Positions 48,172-54,488 of a stretch of 64,000 nucleotides of DNA are shown piece after piece. Source of the stretch: Pardosa pseudoannulata. Its lineage: Eukaryota > Arthropoda > Arachnida > Araneae > Lycosidae. Each line of letters begins with the position of its first letter. The stretch's first letter is position 1. The translations under genes were made by a program, and so were the position numbers. Below the pieces are notes generated by a model. That model had not been told where the DNA came from and did not search any database. It worked only from the letters and a program-made list of their open reading frames with translations. The stretch covers positions 102,715,922-102,779,921 of the forward strand of contig CM063503.1 in NCBI GenBank assembly GCA_032207245.1. Reading direction: 5' to 3'.

Positions 48172-50085
48172 TAATAATTTCTTATATTTGAATGAATTAA
48201 CTGATACTATTATTTTATAACAGACATTTAAAGCAACTGTGAATTACAACCAATGCATGCAACTATTTATTATAAATTTGACTTTTGCTATATAAACAAT
48301 ATTTTTAGCATTTTAATTTATATAAAGTTAAACAAGGCTAGTTTTACTGGGTTGCTAGAAGACTGATCCAGCTACACAAGTAAAAAAATAAACTGCTTAA
48401 AAAAATTGCTTTTAATACCATTTCATTCTTTTACTTGATATATATATAATCTCACGCAGTTATTATGAAAAAAAAATATTCTATTTTTACCTGATTTACG
48501 CAGAAAAACAGCATTAGACACTGATGTTCCAAATCTGTTAGTAGCAAAACATTGGTACAATCCTTCATCAACATCCTCTGGTTTAGTAAAAACAAGCGTT
48601 CCTCTTCTTGGTTGTTGACTGATACGTTTATCATAGGCAACATATTCAAAATCATCTCCATTTTTTAACCATCGATACCTTAAAAAATTTAGATAATAAA
48701 AATATTACTAGTAAATTAAAAAAAAACTCTTTAATAGCCATTTATGAAAATCATTTGTTTTAATAACAAAACTGCCACAAGGTCTATATATTTAAAAAAG
48801 TAAAATATAGTGAGTTTTCGAGCATCAATAGTGAGTTCTAAAATATAAAAGGAAGAAGAAGTGAGTGTCATAAAGGATAGTTGTTCACATTTTCCACCAA
48901 ATTAATATTTTAGACATAAAAAGTGTAATTTTTTTTCTCTCCCATTTAAACTGGTAATTATGAACAACAAATTAGGAAAATCAACAAAAACTTTTTTTTT
49001 TTTTAATTTTAAATAAAAGTATGCATAAATTTAAAAAAATAATAATAATAAAGCATTTTTTAAAATATATTTTGAGAAGAGCCTATAATGAAAGCAAGGG
49101 AAGGTAGTTGAAGATTGTGAATAATTTTTAACAGACTGTGGCCTGATCATCTTCCTGAATCACAAATTTTATAACAACAGTATGAAGGCTTTTATTAAGG
49201 GAGAGGTGATGGGTTGGGTCATTAACAATAGTTTATCTTCATTTCAATTAATGGGAAATTTTCTCTTCATTTTTTTTACAATAAGGGATTTTTTTTCCAA
49301 ATTAATGAAAATTGGGAGAAATGCTGAAAAGCTCTATATGTAATTTAATTTATAGGATGGAAAGCCCACTAAATTTCAAAAACAGTGAGTAAAAAAAAAA
49401 AAGTTAAAATGGTAAGCCAGTGGCAGCCCTGCAATAAGAATCTATAAAAGACAATATATTTCAACTTAATTCAATAATTTATTAAAGGGACATTTGTTCA
49501 AAAATATACTACGAATTATCTTCATTTCAATTAATGGAAAATTTTCTCTTCATTTTTTTTACAATAAGGGATTTTTTTTCCCAAATTAACGAAAATTGGG
49601 AGAAATGCTGAAAAGCTCTAGATGTAATTTAATTTTTAGGAGGGAAAGCCCACTAAATTTCAAAAATAGTAAGTATTTACAGCAAATAGTGAGTTAAAAA
49701 AAAAGTGAAAATGGTATGCCAGTGGCAGCCCTGCAATAAGAATCTATAAAAGAAAATATATTTCAACTTAATTCAAAAATTTATTAAAGGGACATTTATT
49801 CAAAAATATATTACGTTTAAGACTAAAAACAAAATTTATATAATCAAAATCTACATACTCTGGTTCAGGATTTCCCTGTGCTTCACATTCCAGTAAGAAA
49901 GGGTTGTCTTTTTCATCTTGAGTTACAGCAACTTGGTATAGTTGTTCATGATCAGGCTGTTTTATCATAGTAGGCGGAAATGGTACCACAGGTAATTCCT
50001 TATTTTGGGTTACATTTAAGCATGACAGGCAAGCCAAAAGCAAATATGGCAGATATATCACCACTGAGTTTAGAAACCTACACAT
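19366..50085 (-). CDS. Nrg: Neuroglian (L1-family cell adhesion molecule), complete, 21 coding exons
   Basis: A single-pass cell-surface adhesion protein of neurons and epithelia; family members bind homophilically and anchor to the ankyrin-spectrin skeleton. The 21 exons, all with GT-AG introns, sum to 3780 nt with every phase matching: 1259 residues plus TAA, close to the fly neuronal form (about 1300). The order is signal peptide (1 to about 22), six Ig domains (about 30-138, 139-243, 244-341, 342-433, 434-524, 525-620), five fibronectin III domains (about 621-1123), membrane helix (about 1138-1161) and cytoplasmic tail. All six Ig domains keep both disulfide cysteines and the core tryptophan. 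The tail has KYSVHEKE just inside the membrane, the ankyrin-binding FIGQY at 1241-1245, and a C-terminal TFV that fits a class I PDZ ligand. The ATG was chosen because it lies two bases inside an acceptor (ttacag) and starts a good signal peptide. Despite a large transposon load in the introns, no exon is damaged. Confidence 0.95.
19559..21670. other. Nrg last intron
   Basis: The 2.1-kb intron between the membrane exon and the tail exon is where insects make alternative neuronal tails. I did not find a second terminal exon by eye. A direct duplication of about 80-100 bp lies at 21010-21233. TTAACCCTCTGG at about 20378 looks like one end of a TTAA-type element, but I found no partner end. Confidence 0.5.
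21010..21233. repeat. Direct duplication in the Nrg last intron
   Basis: About 80 bp starting aatagcatcaattttctctt occurs at 21027-21106 and again, nearly identical, at 21154-21233. Copies share atcattaaaa just before, with a small indel. Spacing is 127 bp. Confidence 0.9.
21671..21887 (-). CDS. Nrg: Nrg exon 20: membrane helix and juxtamembrane tail
   Basis: [18 protein letters not shown] leads into an unbroken hydrophobic helix ending CLIKRN. After it come [20 protein letters not shown] (the K-Y-x-V-x-E-K-E segment is conserved in L1 proteins) and GGFNEYNKP. Donor AAACC|GTAAGT, phase 2. Confidence 0.94.
21888..23036. other. Nrg intron 19, with TTAA-ended element near its start
   Basis: Mostly AT-rich and featureless. 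The part nearest exon 19 (about 22892-23013) has two near-repeated hairpins and ends in GGCAGTCAACGTG then TTAA (23010-23013). In reverse this reads TTAACACGTTGACTGCC, a typical TTAA-transposon terminus. No opposite terminus was found. Confidence 0.5.
23037..23195 (-). CDS. Nrg: Nrg exon 19: rest of FN5
   Basis: [40 protein letters not shown]. Acceptor tttctgtag; donor CTTG|GTAGGT, phase 1. A TTAA-ended element starts only 24 bp beyond the exon end. Confidence 0.93.
23564..23663. other. Assembly gap (100 N)
   Basis: Exactly 100 Ns, the usual placeholder for a gap of unknown size. It sits where the first about 163 bp of the retroelement's 5' LTR should be. Frames spanning it are meaningless. 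Confidence 0.98.
23664..23712 (+). repeat. 5' LTR, visible 3' end
   Basis: tgtgcttcaaaataaaataa... to ...gtgtgaca repeats the last 49 bases of the 3' LTR with three differences. The rest is inside the N gap. The exact end is uncertain by a few bases because attata follows both LTRs. Confidence 0.85.
23985..26380 (+). pseudogene. BEL/Pao gag-protease-RT part of the polyprotein, interrupted
   Basis: The start is at ATG 23985 ([12 protein letters not shown]), typical of these gags. The frame runs into TGA at 24030, and the continuing gag frame resumes one register away and stays open to 26380. Seen in the 751-residue open part: a coiled, charged N-terminus (residues 1-65) and a gag core. A cysteine/histidine region follows at about 289-345 ([13 protein letters not shown] ... 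[10 protein letters not shown] ... HNKLLHF). The aspartic protease is at about 410-600 with LLDAGSQSD (Asp441). The start of the reverse transcriptase is at about 640-751 ([17 protein letters not shown]). The protease has D-A-G where D-S/T-G is usual. It ends at the first of two TGA codons six bases apart, each explainable as CGA to TGA decay. Confidence 0.88.
26387..29232 (+). pseudogene. BEL/Pao polyprotein, RT-RNase H-integrase part
   Basis: After the second TGA the reverse transcriptase resumes in the same frame ([20 protein letters not shown]). An 11-nt duplication (ttgctca repeated at 26516 and 26527) then shifts the frame. The rest is open from 26527 to TAA 29230-29232, about 901 residues. 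Seen there: the polymerase motif FYVDDILSG (about residues 39-47) and RNase H with [24 protein letters not shown] and [11 protein letters not shown]. Also seen are an H-H-C-C integrase finger, the integrase core ([35 protein letters not shown], i.e. D, D, E) and a C-terminal [20 protein letters not shown] module typical of Pao integrases. Confidence 0.9.
29400..29611 (+). repeat. 3' LTR of the BEL/Pao element
   Basis: A 212-bp sequence starting TGTTGAGG right after a purine tract and ending GTGTGACA (TGT...ACA ends). It contains AATAAA within ttcaaaataaaataa, a likely polyadenylation signal. The 3' boundary could run to attata. Confidence 0.8.
30036..30167 (-). CDS. Nrg: Nrg exon 18: start of FN5
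   Basis: [44 protein letters not shown]. Donor AAAG|GTATGT, phase 1. The following 6.8-kb intron holds the BEL/Pao retroelement. Confidence 0.93.
30430..30605 (+). repeat. Partial copy of the CAGGGTTCC-ended element
   Basis: caggattccaactctttttc and aaggacctatttgaag-type segments, then aaatgcctaaaaa, follow the left part of the element at 46022 in the same order. The right terminus is missing. Confidence 0.6.
30923..30962. repeat. (AT)n microsatellite
   Basis: About 19 AT units in Nrg intron 17. Confidence 0.93.
32359..32547 (-). CDS. Nrg: Nrg exon 17: rest of FN4
   Basis: [20 protein letters not shown], then [20 protein letters not shown]. Donor AATG|GTAAGA, phase 1. Confidence 0.93.
32548..33763. 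other. Nrg intron 16
   Basis: AT-rich; contains a (GA)n tract at about 33101-33137 and an (AT)n(AC)n tract at about 33714-33753 that abuts the exon 16 donor. Nothing else seen. Confidence 0.6.
33101..33137. repeat. (GA)n microsatellite
   Basis: About 18 GA units with one interruption, preceded by a short TA run. Confidence 0.93.
33764..33886 (-). CDS. Nrg: Nrg exon 16: start of FN4
   Basis: [20 protein letters not shown] with [20 protein letters not shown]. Donor CAAG|GTAATT, phase 1, followed within 20 bases by an AT/AC microsatellite. Confidence 0.92.
34227..34413 (-). CDS. Nrg: Nrg exon 15: rest of FN3
   Basis: [20 protein letters not shown] and then [21 protein letters not shown] chose donor GGAA|GTAAGA (consensus) over an alternative three bases away; phase 1, and it keeps the frame into the next exon. 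Confidence 0.9.
34810..34928 (-). CDS. Nrg: Nrg exon 14: start of FN3
   Basis: [40 protein letters not shown]. Donor TATAAA|GTATGT, phase 0. Confidence 0.92.
35042..35279 (-). CDS. Nrg: Nrg exon 13: rest of FN2
   Basis: [20 protein letters not shown] and then [20 protein letters not shown]. Donor GATG|GTAATT, phase 1. Confidence 0.94.
35280..37441. other. Nrg intron 12
   Basis: It holds an AT microsatellite (about 35808-35845), the inverted-repeat element 35888-36433, and an A-run (about 37402-37428) near exon 12. Frames at 36331, 36559 and 36981 show no homology. Confidence 0.6.
35888..36433. mobile_element. Non-autonomous DNA transposon with 6-bp target duplication
   Basis: The left terminus is CAGACATGCCAAC and the complement of the right terminus is CAGGTATGCTAAC (10 of 13 match). 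The direct repeat ATACTG flanks both sides (35882-35887 and 36434-36439). It has no coding frame. CAG-starting termini suggest a hAT-like or related cut-and-paste family, but hATs normally make 8-bp duplications. Confidence 0.7.
37442..37621 (-). CDS. Nrg: Nrg exon 12: end of FN1, start of FN2
   Basis: [20 protein letters not shown] with the Y-x-F-R-V-x-A-x-N signature of FN-III, then the proline-rich linker to [16 protein letters not shown] starting FN2. Phase 0 at both ends; donor GGACA|GTATGT. Confidence 0.93.
37750..38219 (-). CDS. Nrg: Nrg exon 11: Ig6 and start of fibronectin III-1
   Basis: The longest coding exon (470 nt). It contains a whole Ig domain in one exon ([20 protein letters not shown] ... 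[19 protein letters not shown]). The first fibronectin III domain then starts at [20 protein letters not shown] with core Trp (VVWQPMG). Donor TATAAG|GTACAA, phase 0. Confidence 0.95.
38403..38523 (-). CDS. Nrg: Nrg exon 10: second half of Ig5
   Basis: [20 protein letters not shown] and [20 protein letters not shown]. Donor AAAA|GTATGT, phase 1. Confidence 0.93.
38702..38853 (-). CDS. Nrg: Nrg exon 9: first half of Ig5
   Basis: [18 protein letters not shown] and [20 protein letters not shown]. Donor TATCAG|GTAAAG, phase 0. Confidence 0.94.
38854..40131. other. Nrg intron 8
   Basis: AT-rich. A more complex patch at about 39090-39240 (including ggtgtccccgaggatttt) may be a transposon fragment. 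No coding sequence or paired termini recognised. Confidence 0.45.
40132..40275 (-). CDS. Nrg: Nrg exon 8: second half of Ig4
   Basis: [20 protein letters not shown] then [19 protein letters not shown]. Acceptor atattgtag; donor CTTG|GTTAGT, a weaker but acceptable site, phase 1. Confidence 0.92.
40276..41854. other. Nrg intron 7
   Basis: Contains a decayed family A SINE at about 41578-41755 and a higher-complexity, non-coding patch at about 40650-40800. Otherwise AT-rich. Confidence 0.55.
41578..41755 (-). repeat. tRNA-derived SINE, family A, decayed
   Basis: acaagggcttatgagactgg, gacctactgcttacag and caggatttgaacatgcaga follow the reverse-orientation family order, with many substitutions. 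An old copy in Nrg intron 7. Confidence 0.6.
41855..41986 (-). CDS. Nrg: Nrg exon 7: first half of Ig4
   Basis: [38 protein letters not shown] and GQPLD, with cysteine and Trp. Donor GATG|GTAAAC, phase 1. There is no long open frame here, so it was found from the splice sites and motif. Confidence 0.93.
41987..43590. other. Nrg intron 6
   Basis: AT-rich with A-rich runs at about 42542-42590. I see no element, RNA or coding sequence. Confidence 0.55.
43591..43778 (-). CDS. Nrg: Nrg exon 6: rest of Ig3
   Basis: [20 protein letters not shown] with the core Trp, and [17 protein letters not shown] with the second cysteine. Donor CAGG|GTAAGC, phase 1. Confidence 0.95.
43852..44347. mobile_element. 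Non-autonomous DNA transposon, GCAGGGTT ends
   Basis: The left end is GCAGGGTTAGTATT and the complement of the right end is GCAGGGTTGGTATT. A 4-bp ATTT flanks both sides, which is weak support in AT-rich DNA. The interior has repeated tttcaggacat motifs and no open frame. Confidence 0.65.
45097..45225 (-). repeat. Probable decayed SINE, family A
   Basis: ctacttctttgctata, gagagctaatcagacc and cagattccggtac keep the reverse family order, but similarity is low. Confidence 0.4.
45391..45496 (-). CDS. Nrg: Nrg exon 5: linker and start of Ig3
   Basis: A short exon encoding [19 protein letters not shown] and [11 protein letters not shown] (first cysteine of Ig3). Donor GGAAC|GTAAGA, phase 2. Confidence 0.92.
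45578..45738 (-). CDS. Nrg: Nrg exon 4: second half of Ig2
   Basis: [20 protein letters not shown] and then [19 protein letters not shown] with the second cysteine. Donor GGAG|GTATGG, phase 1. Confidence 0.93.
46022..47023. mobile_element. Non-autonomous DNA transposon with CAGGGTTCC termini and 5-bp target duplication
   Basis: The left terminus is CAGGGTTCCCA and the complement of the right terminus is CAGGGTTCCAA. Both sides are flanked by GAAGA (46017-46021 and 47024-47028). The interior has many short ttaaggac-type repeats in both orientations plus a 266-bp TA/TG microsatellite. It encodes no transposase. A partial relative lies at 30430-30605. Confidence 0.72.
46317..46582. repeat. Compound (TG)n/(TA)n microsatellite
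   Basis: Starts as tgtgtg, becomes a mosaic of gtatata and tatatg units, and ends in a pure (AT)n run. The predicted YIYI/ICVYI peptides are artefacts of it. Confidence 0.96.
47886..48039 (-). CDS. Nrg: Nrg exon 3: first half of Ig2
   Basis: [19 protein letters not shown], then [19 protein letters not shown] with the first cysteine and core Trp. Donor AATAG|GTAAAA, phase 2. Confidence 0.93.
48111..48168. repeat. (AT)n microsatellite
   Basis: About 28 AT units in Nrg intron 2, about 70 bp from exon 3. Confidence 0.95.
48491..48678 (-). CDS. Nrg: Nrg exon 2: rest of Ig1
   Basis: [18 protein letters not shown] carries the core Trp; [14 protein letters not shown] carries the second cysteine in the D-x-G-x-Y-x-C motif. 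Donor TCAG|GTAAAA, phase 1. Confidence 0.93.
48679..49858. other. Nrg intron 1 (between coding exons 1 and 2)
   Basis: Half AT-rich filler, half a tandem duplication (49233-49815) that ends 43 bp from the exon 1 boundary. Confidence 0.6.
49233..49815. repeat. Tandem duplication, units about 283 and 300 bp
   Basis: Copy 1 (49233-49515) and copy 2 (49516-49815) begin ttatcttcatttcaattaat and end caaaaatat[a/t]ttacg-like, head to tail, with over 90% identity by eye. Both contain agccagtggcagccctgcaa or its variant. Copy 2 has about 20 extra bases (tatttacagcaaatag). Confidence 0.93.
49859..50085 (-). CDS. Nrg: Nrg coding exon 1: signal peptide and start of Ig1
   Basis: ATG at 50085-50083, two bases after the acceptor ttacag (exon starts 50087). 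[20 protein letters not shown] is a signal peptide. [14 protein letters not shown] supplies the first cysteine of Ig1. The donor is CCAGA|GTATGT, phase 2. Upstream the frame stays open, but the splice acceptor and signal peptide argue for this start. Confidence 0.9.
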
Positions 50086-50087
50086 AT

Positions 50088-51250
50088 CTGTAAATTTAAA
50101 AATAATATTTGTTATATCAAAAGTTTTACACACAACTAACATTATTTTCATGGAAGAATTTCTTTCATTGAATATAATCTAATTAAATTACAATTGTTAT
50201 TTAATAACATTATTACAGCTACTGTACAGTAACAGTAAAGAAATAAAATCTACTGAAGTACAATAATTTCTAGAAATTATGTATTAATTTGGAAGGTTGA
50301 AAATGATATTAAATATTAGATTAAGCTCGTCAAATATAAAAACTAAAATTGTTATTACTGCTATGACATTTAAAATTAAAACAGTTTCCTTTACTTGGCT
50401 TCAAAAATTTGAGCACAATTAAAAGGACATAGTAAACATTACCTTTGACAGGACTGGGGAATCAAATTTTTTAATGATTTTTTAATAGAAACGAGGGAAA
50501 CCAATGCAACCAAGAAGCTCAATGTAAATACATTTAATTATAAAAAATATAGAAACATTCAATCTTTCAAAATACACTATAAAAATTTCATGGCATAAAC
50601 TAATGTTTTAACAAAATGCATAGACTAGTTGTCAATAAAAAAAGACTTCTAAACTGTTCGATTCTAAAATTACAGTGTGTAGAGAAATATTAATAATTCT
50701 CAAAATCTGATCATAGATTACGAAATTAATTCAAGTTTATACCAAGGCTCGAGATGATTTTACCATAAATGGTAATTTAAATTATAAATTAAAAACGATA
50801 AACCACAGTATTTATCAAAACACATTTTAATATTTAACATTATTTAAATATTAATTAAAAACAATAAATGCTAAAACGATAAGATGGAAAATTATTGAAG
50901 TTTTGTGAACACATACCTAAATTATTTAATTATGCTCAACGATAATATTAAAACATTGAAAACTTGCAAGGAAAAACACAAAAAAATTAATGATGAAATG
51001 AAGTAACAAGTACACTTTTCCAAATGATCATTCTACATTACAAAAATATACATAATTTGTACAACAACAATTAACTCCTCACAAATCGCTTCGCCAAAAC
51101 AAACCCATAACAAGCTTCACCTCGTACCGCGTTTGGCCGAGCCCAGCCCAAATCTAGGATGAAAGATTCGGAATGAACGTTTTCAACATAAATAAACTCT
51201 TCGTCACAACAAATGAGGAACCATGGATCATAAGCTATCGAATGTTTCGA
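50088..51250 (-). promoter_or_regulatory. Probable Nrg 5' UTR intron, untranslated exon and promoter region
   Basis: The coding exon starts at an acceptor, so an untranslated exon must lie upstream. Two candidate - strand donors are AG|GTATGT ending at 50917 and CGAG|GTGAAG near 51119. A locally GC-richer block (about 51060-51190) and an 8-bp-arm hairpin ctatcgaa/ttcgatag (51235-51253) follow. No convincing TATA box was seen. The exact start site is inference. Confidence 0.35.
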
Positions 51251-51436
51251 TAGTTAAGTGCTATCTTTAGTCAAGTGCAAAAAAACAAAAAAACAAAAAA
51301 AAAAAAAAAAAAAACATTTGAATACAATATGTTCGTGGAAGAATAAAACAGAATATTTAAATAAAGCGTTATCTTTTATTCCTTTCACAATGTTCTGATA
51401 CAAATTTTCACATTTCTGTTTTTGTGATTGACAATA

Positions 51437-51496
51437 ACTCAGTCCCATTAGCCCTCGTGTAGCAAAACAATAGACCGAAGCACACCAAACCAAATA
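51437..51496 (+). repeat. tRNA-derived SINE, family A, 3' fragment
   Basis: cagtcccattagccctcgtg, then aatagaccgaagcacaccaa, match the tail of the family. Confidence 0.7.
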
Positions 51497-52607
51497 GCAA
51501 CGGCGGATACCATTGTAATTTGTAAAAAAAATTTCAGTACATGAAAAATAAAAATACTTTTAAGATGCAGAAAACAATAACAATGCTCCATATTTTCTAT
51601 ATAATTTTTTAACTTTACATACTACCCAGTAGACGAGTACTTTATAATCTTCGAAATTGGAAATAATACATATTCCTTAAAATGTATGTGGTCAACTAAG
51701 TATGAGCTGTAAGCGCCTGTAGAATAATTTAAATTACATGAAAATATTAAGATGTTACATCCTAGGATATCACATATCACTTTTCATATTTGACAAATGA
51801 AATTTAATCTGTGTTAAGTTCTTTAAAAATGATTTGTCTAACGTGCAAAAGCTTTGACATGCCATACAACCCAATTTACGGAATTAGAACTTGTCAATCC
51901 TTCATCTTCCAAATGTAAGGTTTATTTTAAGATCCGGTATTCTTTGTTATACTTACATTAGAAATTAACAGCTTCTGTATTGTAGTTTGATTAAAAATTT
52001 CTGTTTTAGATTTGTTCCCAACTAAATACAGTTTCTGAAATATTAACGATACTATTAACTTTCGTCTAACTGTCACTGTCTAAGCCCAAGACTGTGTTTT
52101 CGGCCATAAATACCTGGAAAGTTTCATGATTTCTTTGCTTCGATCTTCGTGTAATGCAAATGTTTTGCACCTCTTTGCCATGCTATCTTTGCTCTTTAAC
52201 AATATTCATTTGACTGAAATCCGACATAGTAATTAGAACCTTTTGAAGGAATATACTGAGTCTCTTTATACACTGATACAAACCTTCGCAAGACACTCGC
52301 CATAATGTTATATTTTTCGTAAAGTACTAAAATAAAAAGTACTATATTTTATATCTGTTTCGACCAGAGGTTAGTATGCTATGCTACAATTTCATGGTGC
52401 AAGGTTTAGTCCTGCCAGATACCTGAAAATACCTCCCTAGCTTATCCCGTGCTGTACATTTCTGTGGGTCCAAAGTCTTCTCTTTGGGAATTCAACATAG
52501 AGAGGATAAGAGATCAAAGGGGAAATCCCCATCCCGAGAATAAATTCAATCGTGGTATTGTAGGATGCTCTCATTATAAAATAGTAACTATTGTTGTAGC
52601 GTTGTAT
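51497..52607. other. Intergenic DNA
   Basis: No gene recognised. A possible tRNA-like remnant at about 52365-52440 (ggtttagtcctgcca resembles a B box) is too weak to annotate separately. Confidence 0.4.
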
Positions 52608-52621
52608 GAGAGAATGCTGAA

Positions 52622-52787
52622 TTTGGTTTGATTTGGAGCACTACGGTCTACTGTTTTGCTCACGAGGGCTAATGAGACTGGGATCTACTGCTTAAAGCTG
52701 GTTCTGAGTGGCTACAAACACCTATGCCAGCAGCGGGATTCGAACGGTACTGAGAAGCAACTCTCTACCATTCCGCAATCGTTCAGA
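52622..52787 (-). repeat. tRNA-derived SINE, family A, with 14-bp target duplication
   Basis: A reverse copy with the full body (gagcactacggtctactg, gagggctaatgagactgg, cagcagcgggattcgaac) and a shortened head. Perfect 14-bp direct repeats GAGAGAATGCTGAA lie at 52608-52621 and 52788-52801. Confidence 0.9.
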
Positions 52788-53250
52788 GAGAGAATGCTGA
52801 ACGCACGGCCATATATAGAGGAATACATCGGTAAGTTCCATTCTCCCTTCCCCCCCCCAAAAAAAAAAAAAAAAAAAAATTCTAGAGTTTGCACATTTCC
52901 TTTTACAATGGAAATAAAACTACTTTTCCAAACATAAAATCTTCTAAAGCTGCATATTTAATCAAAATTTAAATTTTAAATAAAAATTTCCAGCTTTTAA
53001 ATTTTAATATTTTTTCTCCAATTTGTTTTACAGATTTACTGAAGCATCTTACACAAGATTGGGCATGAACTTTTAGACATATATTATTTAGTTTTACGTA
53101 ATTTTTTATTCAGTCAATCATATTAAATATGTATTAATATTATATTTTGTATTTTTTTCTAAATTTTATATATTTTTAATTTAAAAATTCATGAAATAGT
53201 GGTAGGTGCGTAATCCAATTAGAGATCCTTCCATACTTTTCCCTGCCAAA

Positions 53251-53424
53251 GGATGGCCGAATGAGTAGAGCGATGAACTTCGGTACTACAGTTCTAGGGT
53301 TCAAATCTCACTACTGGCATAGATGTTCATTGCCATTCGGAGTTGGATCAAGCTGTAGGTCCTGGTTTCGTTAGCCTTGGTGTAGTAAAAGTGCAGACCG
53401 TAGTGCTCCAAAGGAAACTAAACC
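53251..53424 (+). repeat. tRNA-derived SINE, family A
   Basis: A-box region ggatggccgaatgagtag, B box GGTTCAAATCT, body gatgttcattgccattcgga, gaccgtagtgctcc, and tail aaactaaacc. Complete but diverged. Confidence 0.82.
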
Positions 53425-53576
53425 AATCCCTCCTCCCTTTCCCTAAAACTAAACCCTGGCTATGTCTGTCGCTTTAGTTTTAGCGCTGTCGTTACAACAT
53501 CTATTTCGTCACTGATATTCCTACTGCTATGTGAGCTGAAATTCACATTTCCATGTATTACATGTGTCTATTTTAC

Positions 53577-53905
53577 GGACATCGATGGACCAACGCCTAG
53601 GGTAGTGCCTTAGGTACTACAGTCTTTGCCCTCGCATACAGCTGACAGCACTAATGTTTGTAGCCGTTTGAAATTGGACCTAAACAATAGGTCTCTTTTC
53701 AGTTAACCTCCGTGTCACACAAAATTATAACAGCTCAACTAACATCAATGGACCAACAGCTAGGGTAGAGCTTTAGGTACTGTAGTCCATGTCCTCGAAT
53801 TCCGCTGATACATTAATGCTTGTAGCCGTTTCAAATCGGACTAAAGCAATAGGTCCCTTTTTGTTTACCCATCATATCACACAAAATTTTCGCAGTGGTC
53901 TTAAC
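53577..53905 (+). repeat. Two tandem SINE copies, family A body with a different head
   Basis: Copy 1 (about 53577-53735) and copy 2 (about 53742-53905) both run catcgatggacc/catcaatggacc, ctagggtag, ttaggtact, tgtagccgttt, ggtcyc and atcacacaaaat. The body from tgtagccgtt onward matches family A, while the head differs and may derive from another tRNA. Confidence 0.7.
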
Positions 53906-54309
53906 CTCCTGCATCAGTTTTATCTTGATTTTCAAACATCGGAAATTGCGGATTATTTCCTATATTTTCGATGATAAGTCAGAACATCTTCATCTTTGGT
54001 AAAATAGTTGGTAAATTTAATATCTTTGATAAAATAAATGGTAAACTTAATATCCTCTTCACTTGAAAATATTATTTAAAATAAAAACTCTTGAGATTAA
54101 AAGTTCTAAAATTTCTCTTAAAAATAATAGCTATAGTAATTAATCTTAACGGTAATTAGATGGGCTCGATATAGACAAAAAATGTAACAATAGGATATGG
54201 CAATGATAAGGATATAACAATAAAAATTTTAAAATAAATATAAGACCCGTATTTTTATTTCTTAAATTACCGATCCTTAATTCGTTTTACTTGTGTACCT
54301 AACTGTAAG

Positions 54310-54488
54310 GTTTTGGTTTTGTTTGGGATGCTACGGTCTACGGTTTTGGTACACAAGGGATAACGAGACCGGGATCCACTGCATAAATCCGATTCAAAAC
54401 GGGTACGAACACTCATGCCAGCAGTGGGATTCAAACACATGAACTCCGGTACTGAAGATCAGCACCTTACCCATTTGTCCATCATTCA
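54310..54488 (-). repeat. tRNA-derived SINE, family A
   Basis: A reverse copy: ggatgctacggtctacgg, acgagaccgggatccact, agcagtgggattcaaacaca, gaactccggtactgaagatc. Both polymerase III boxes are recognisable with substitutions. Confidence 0.82.
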
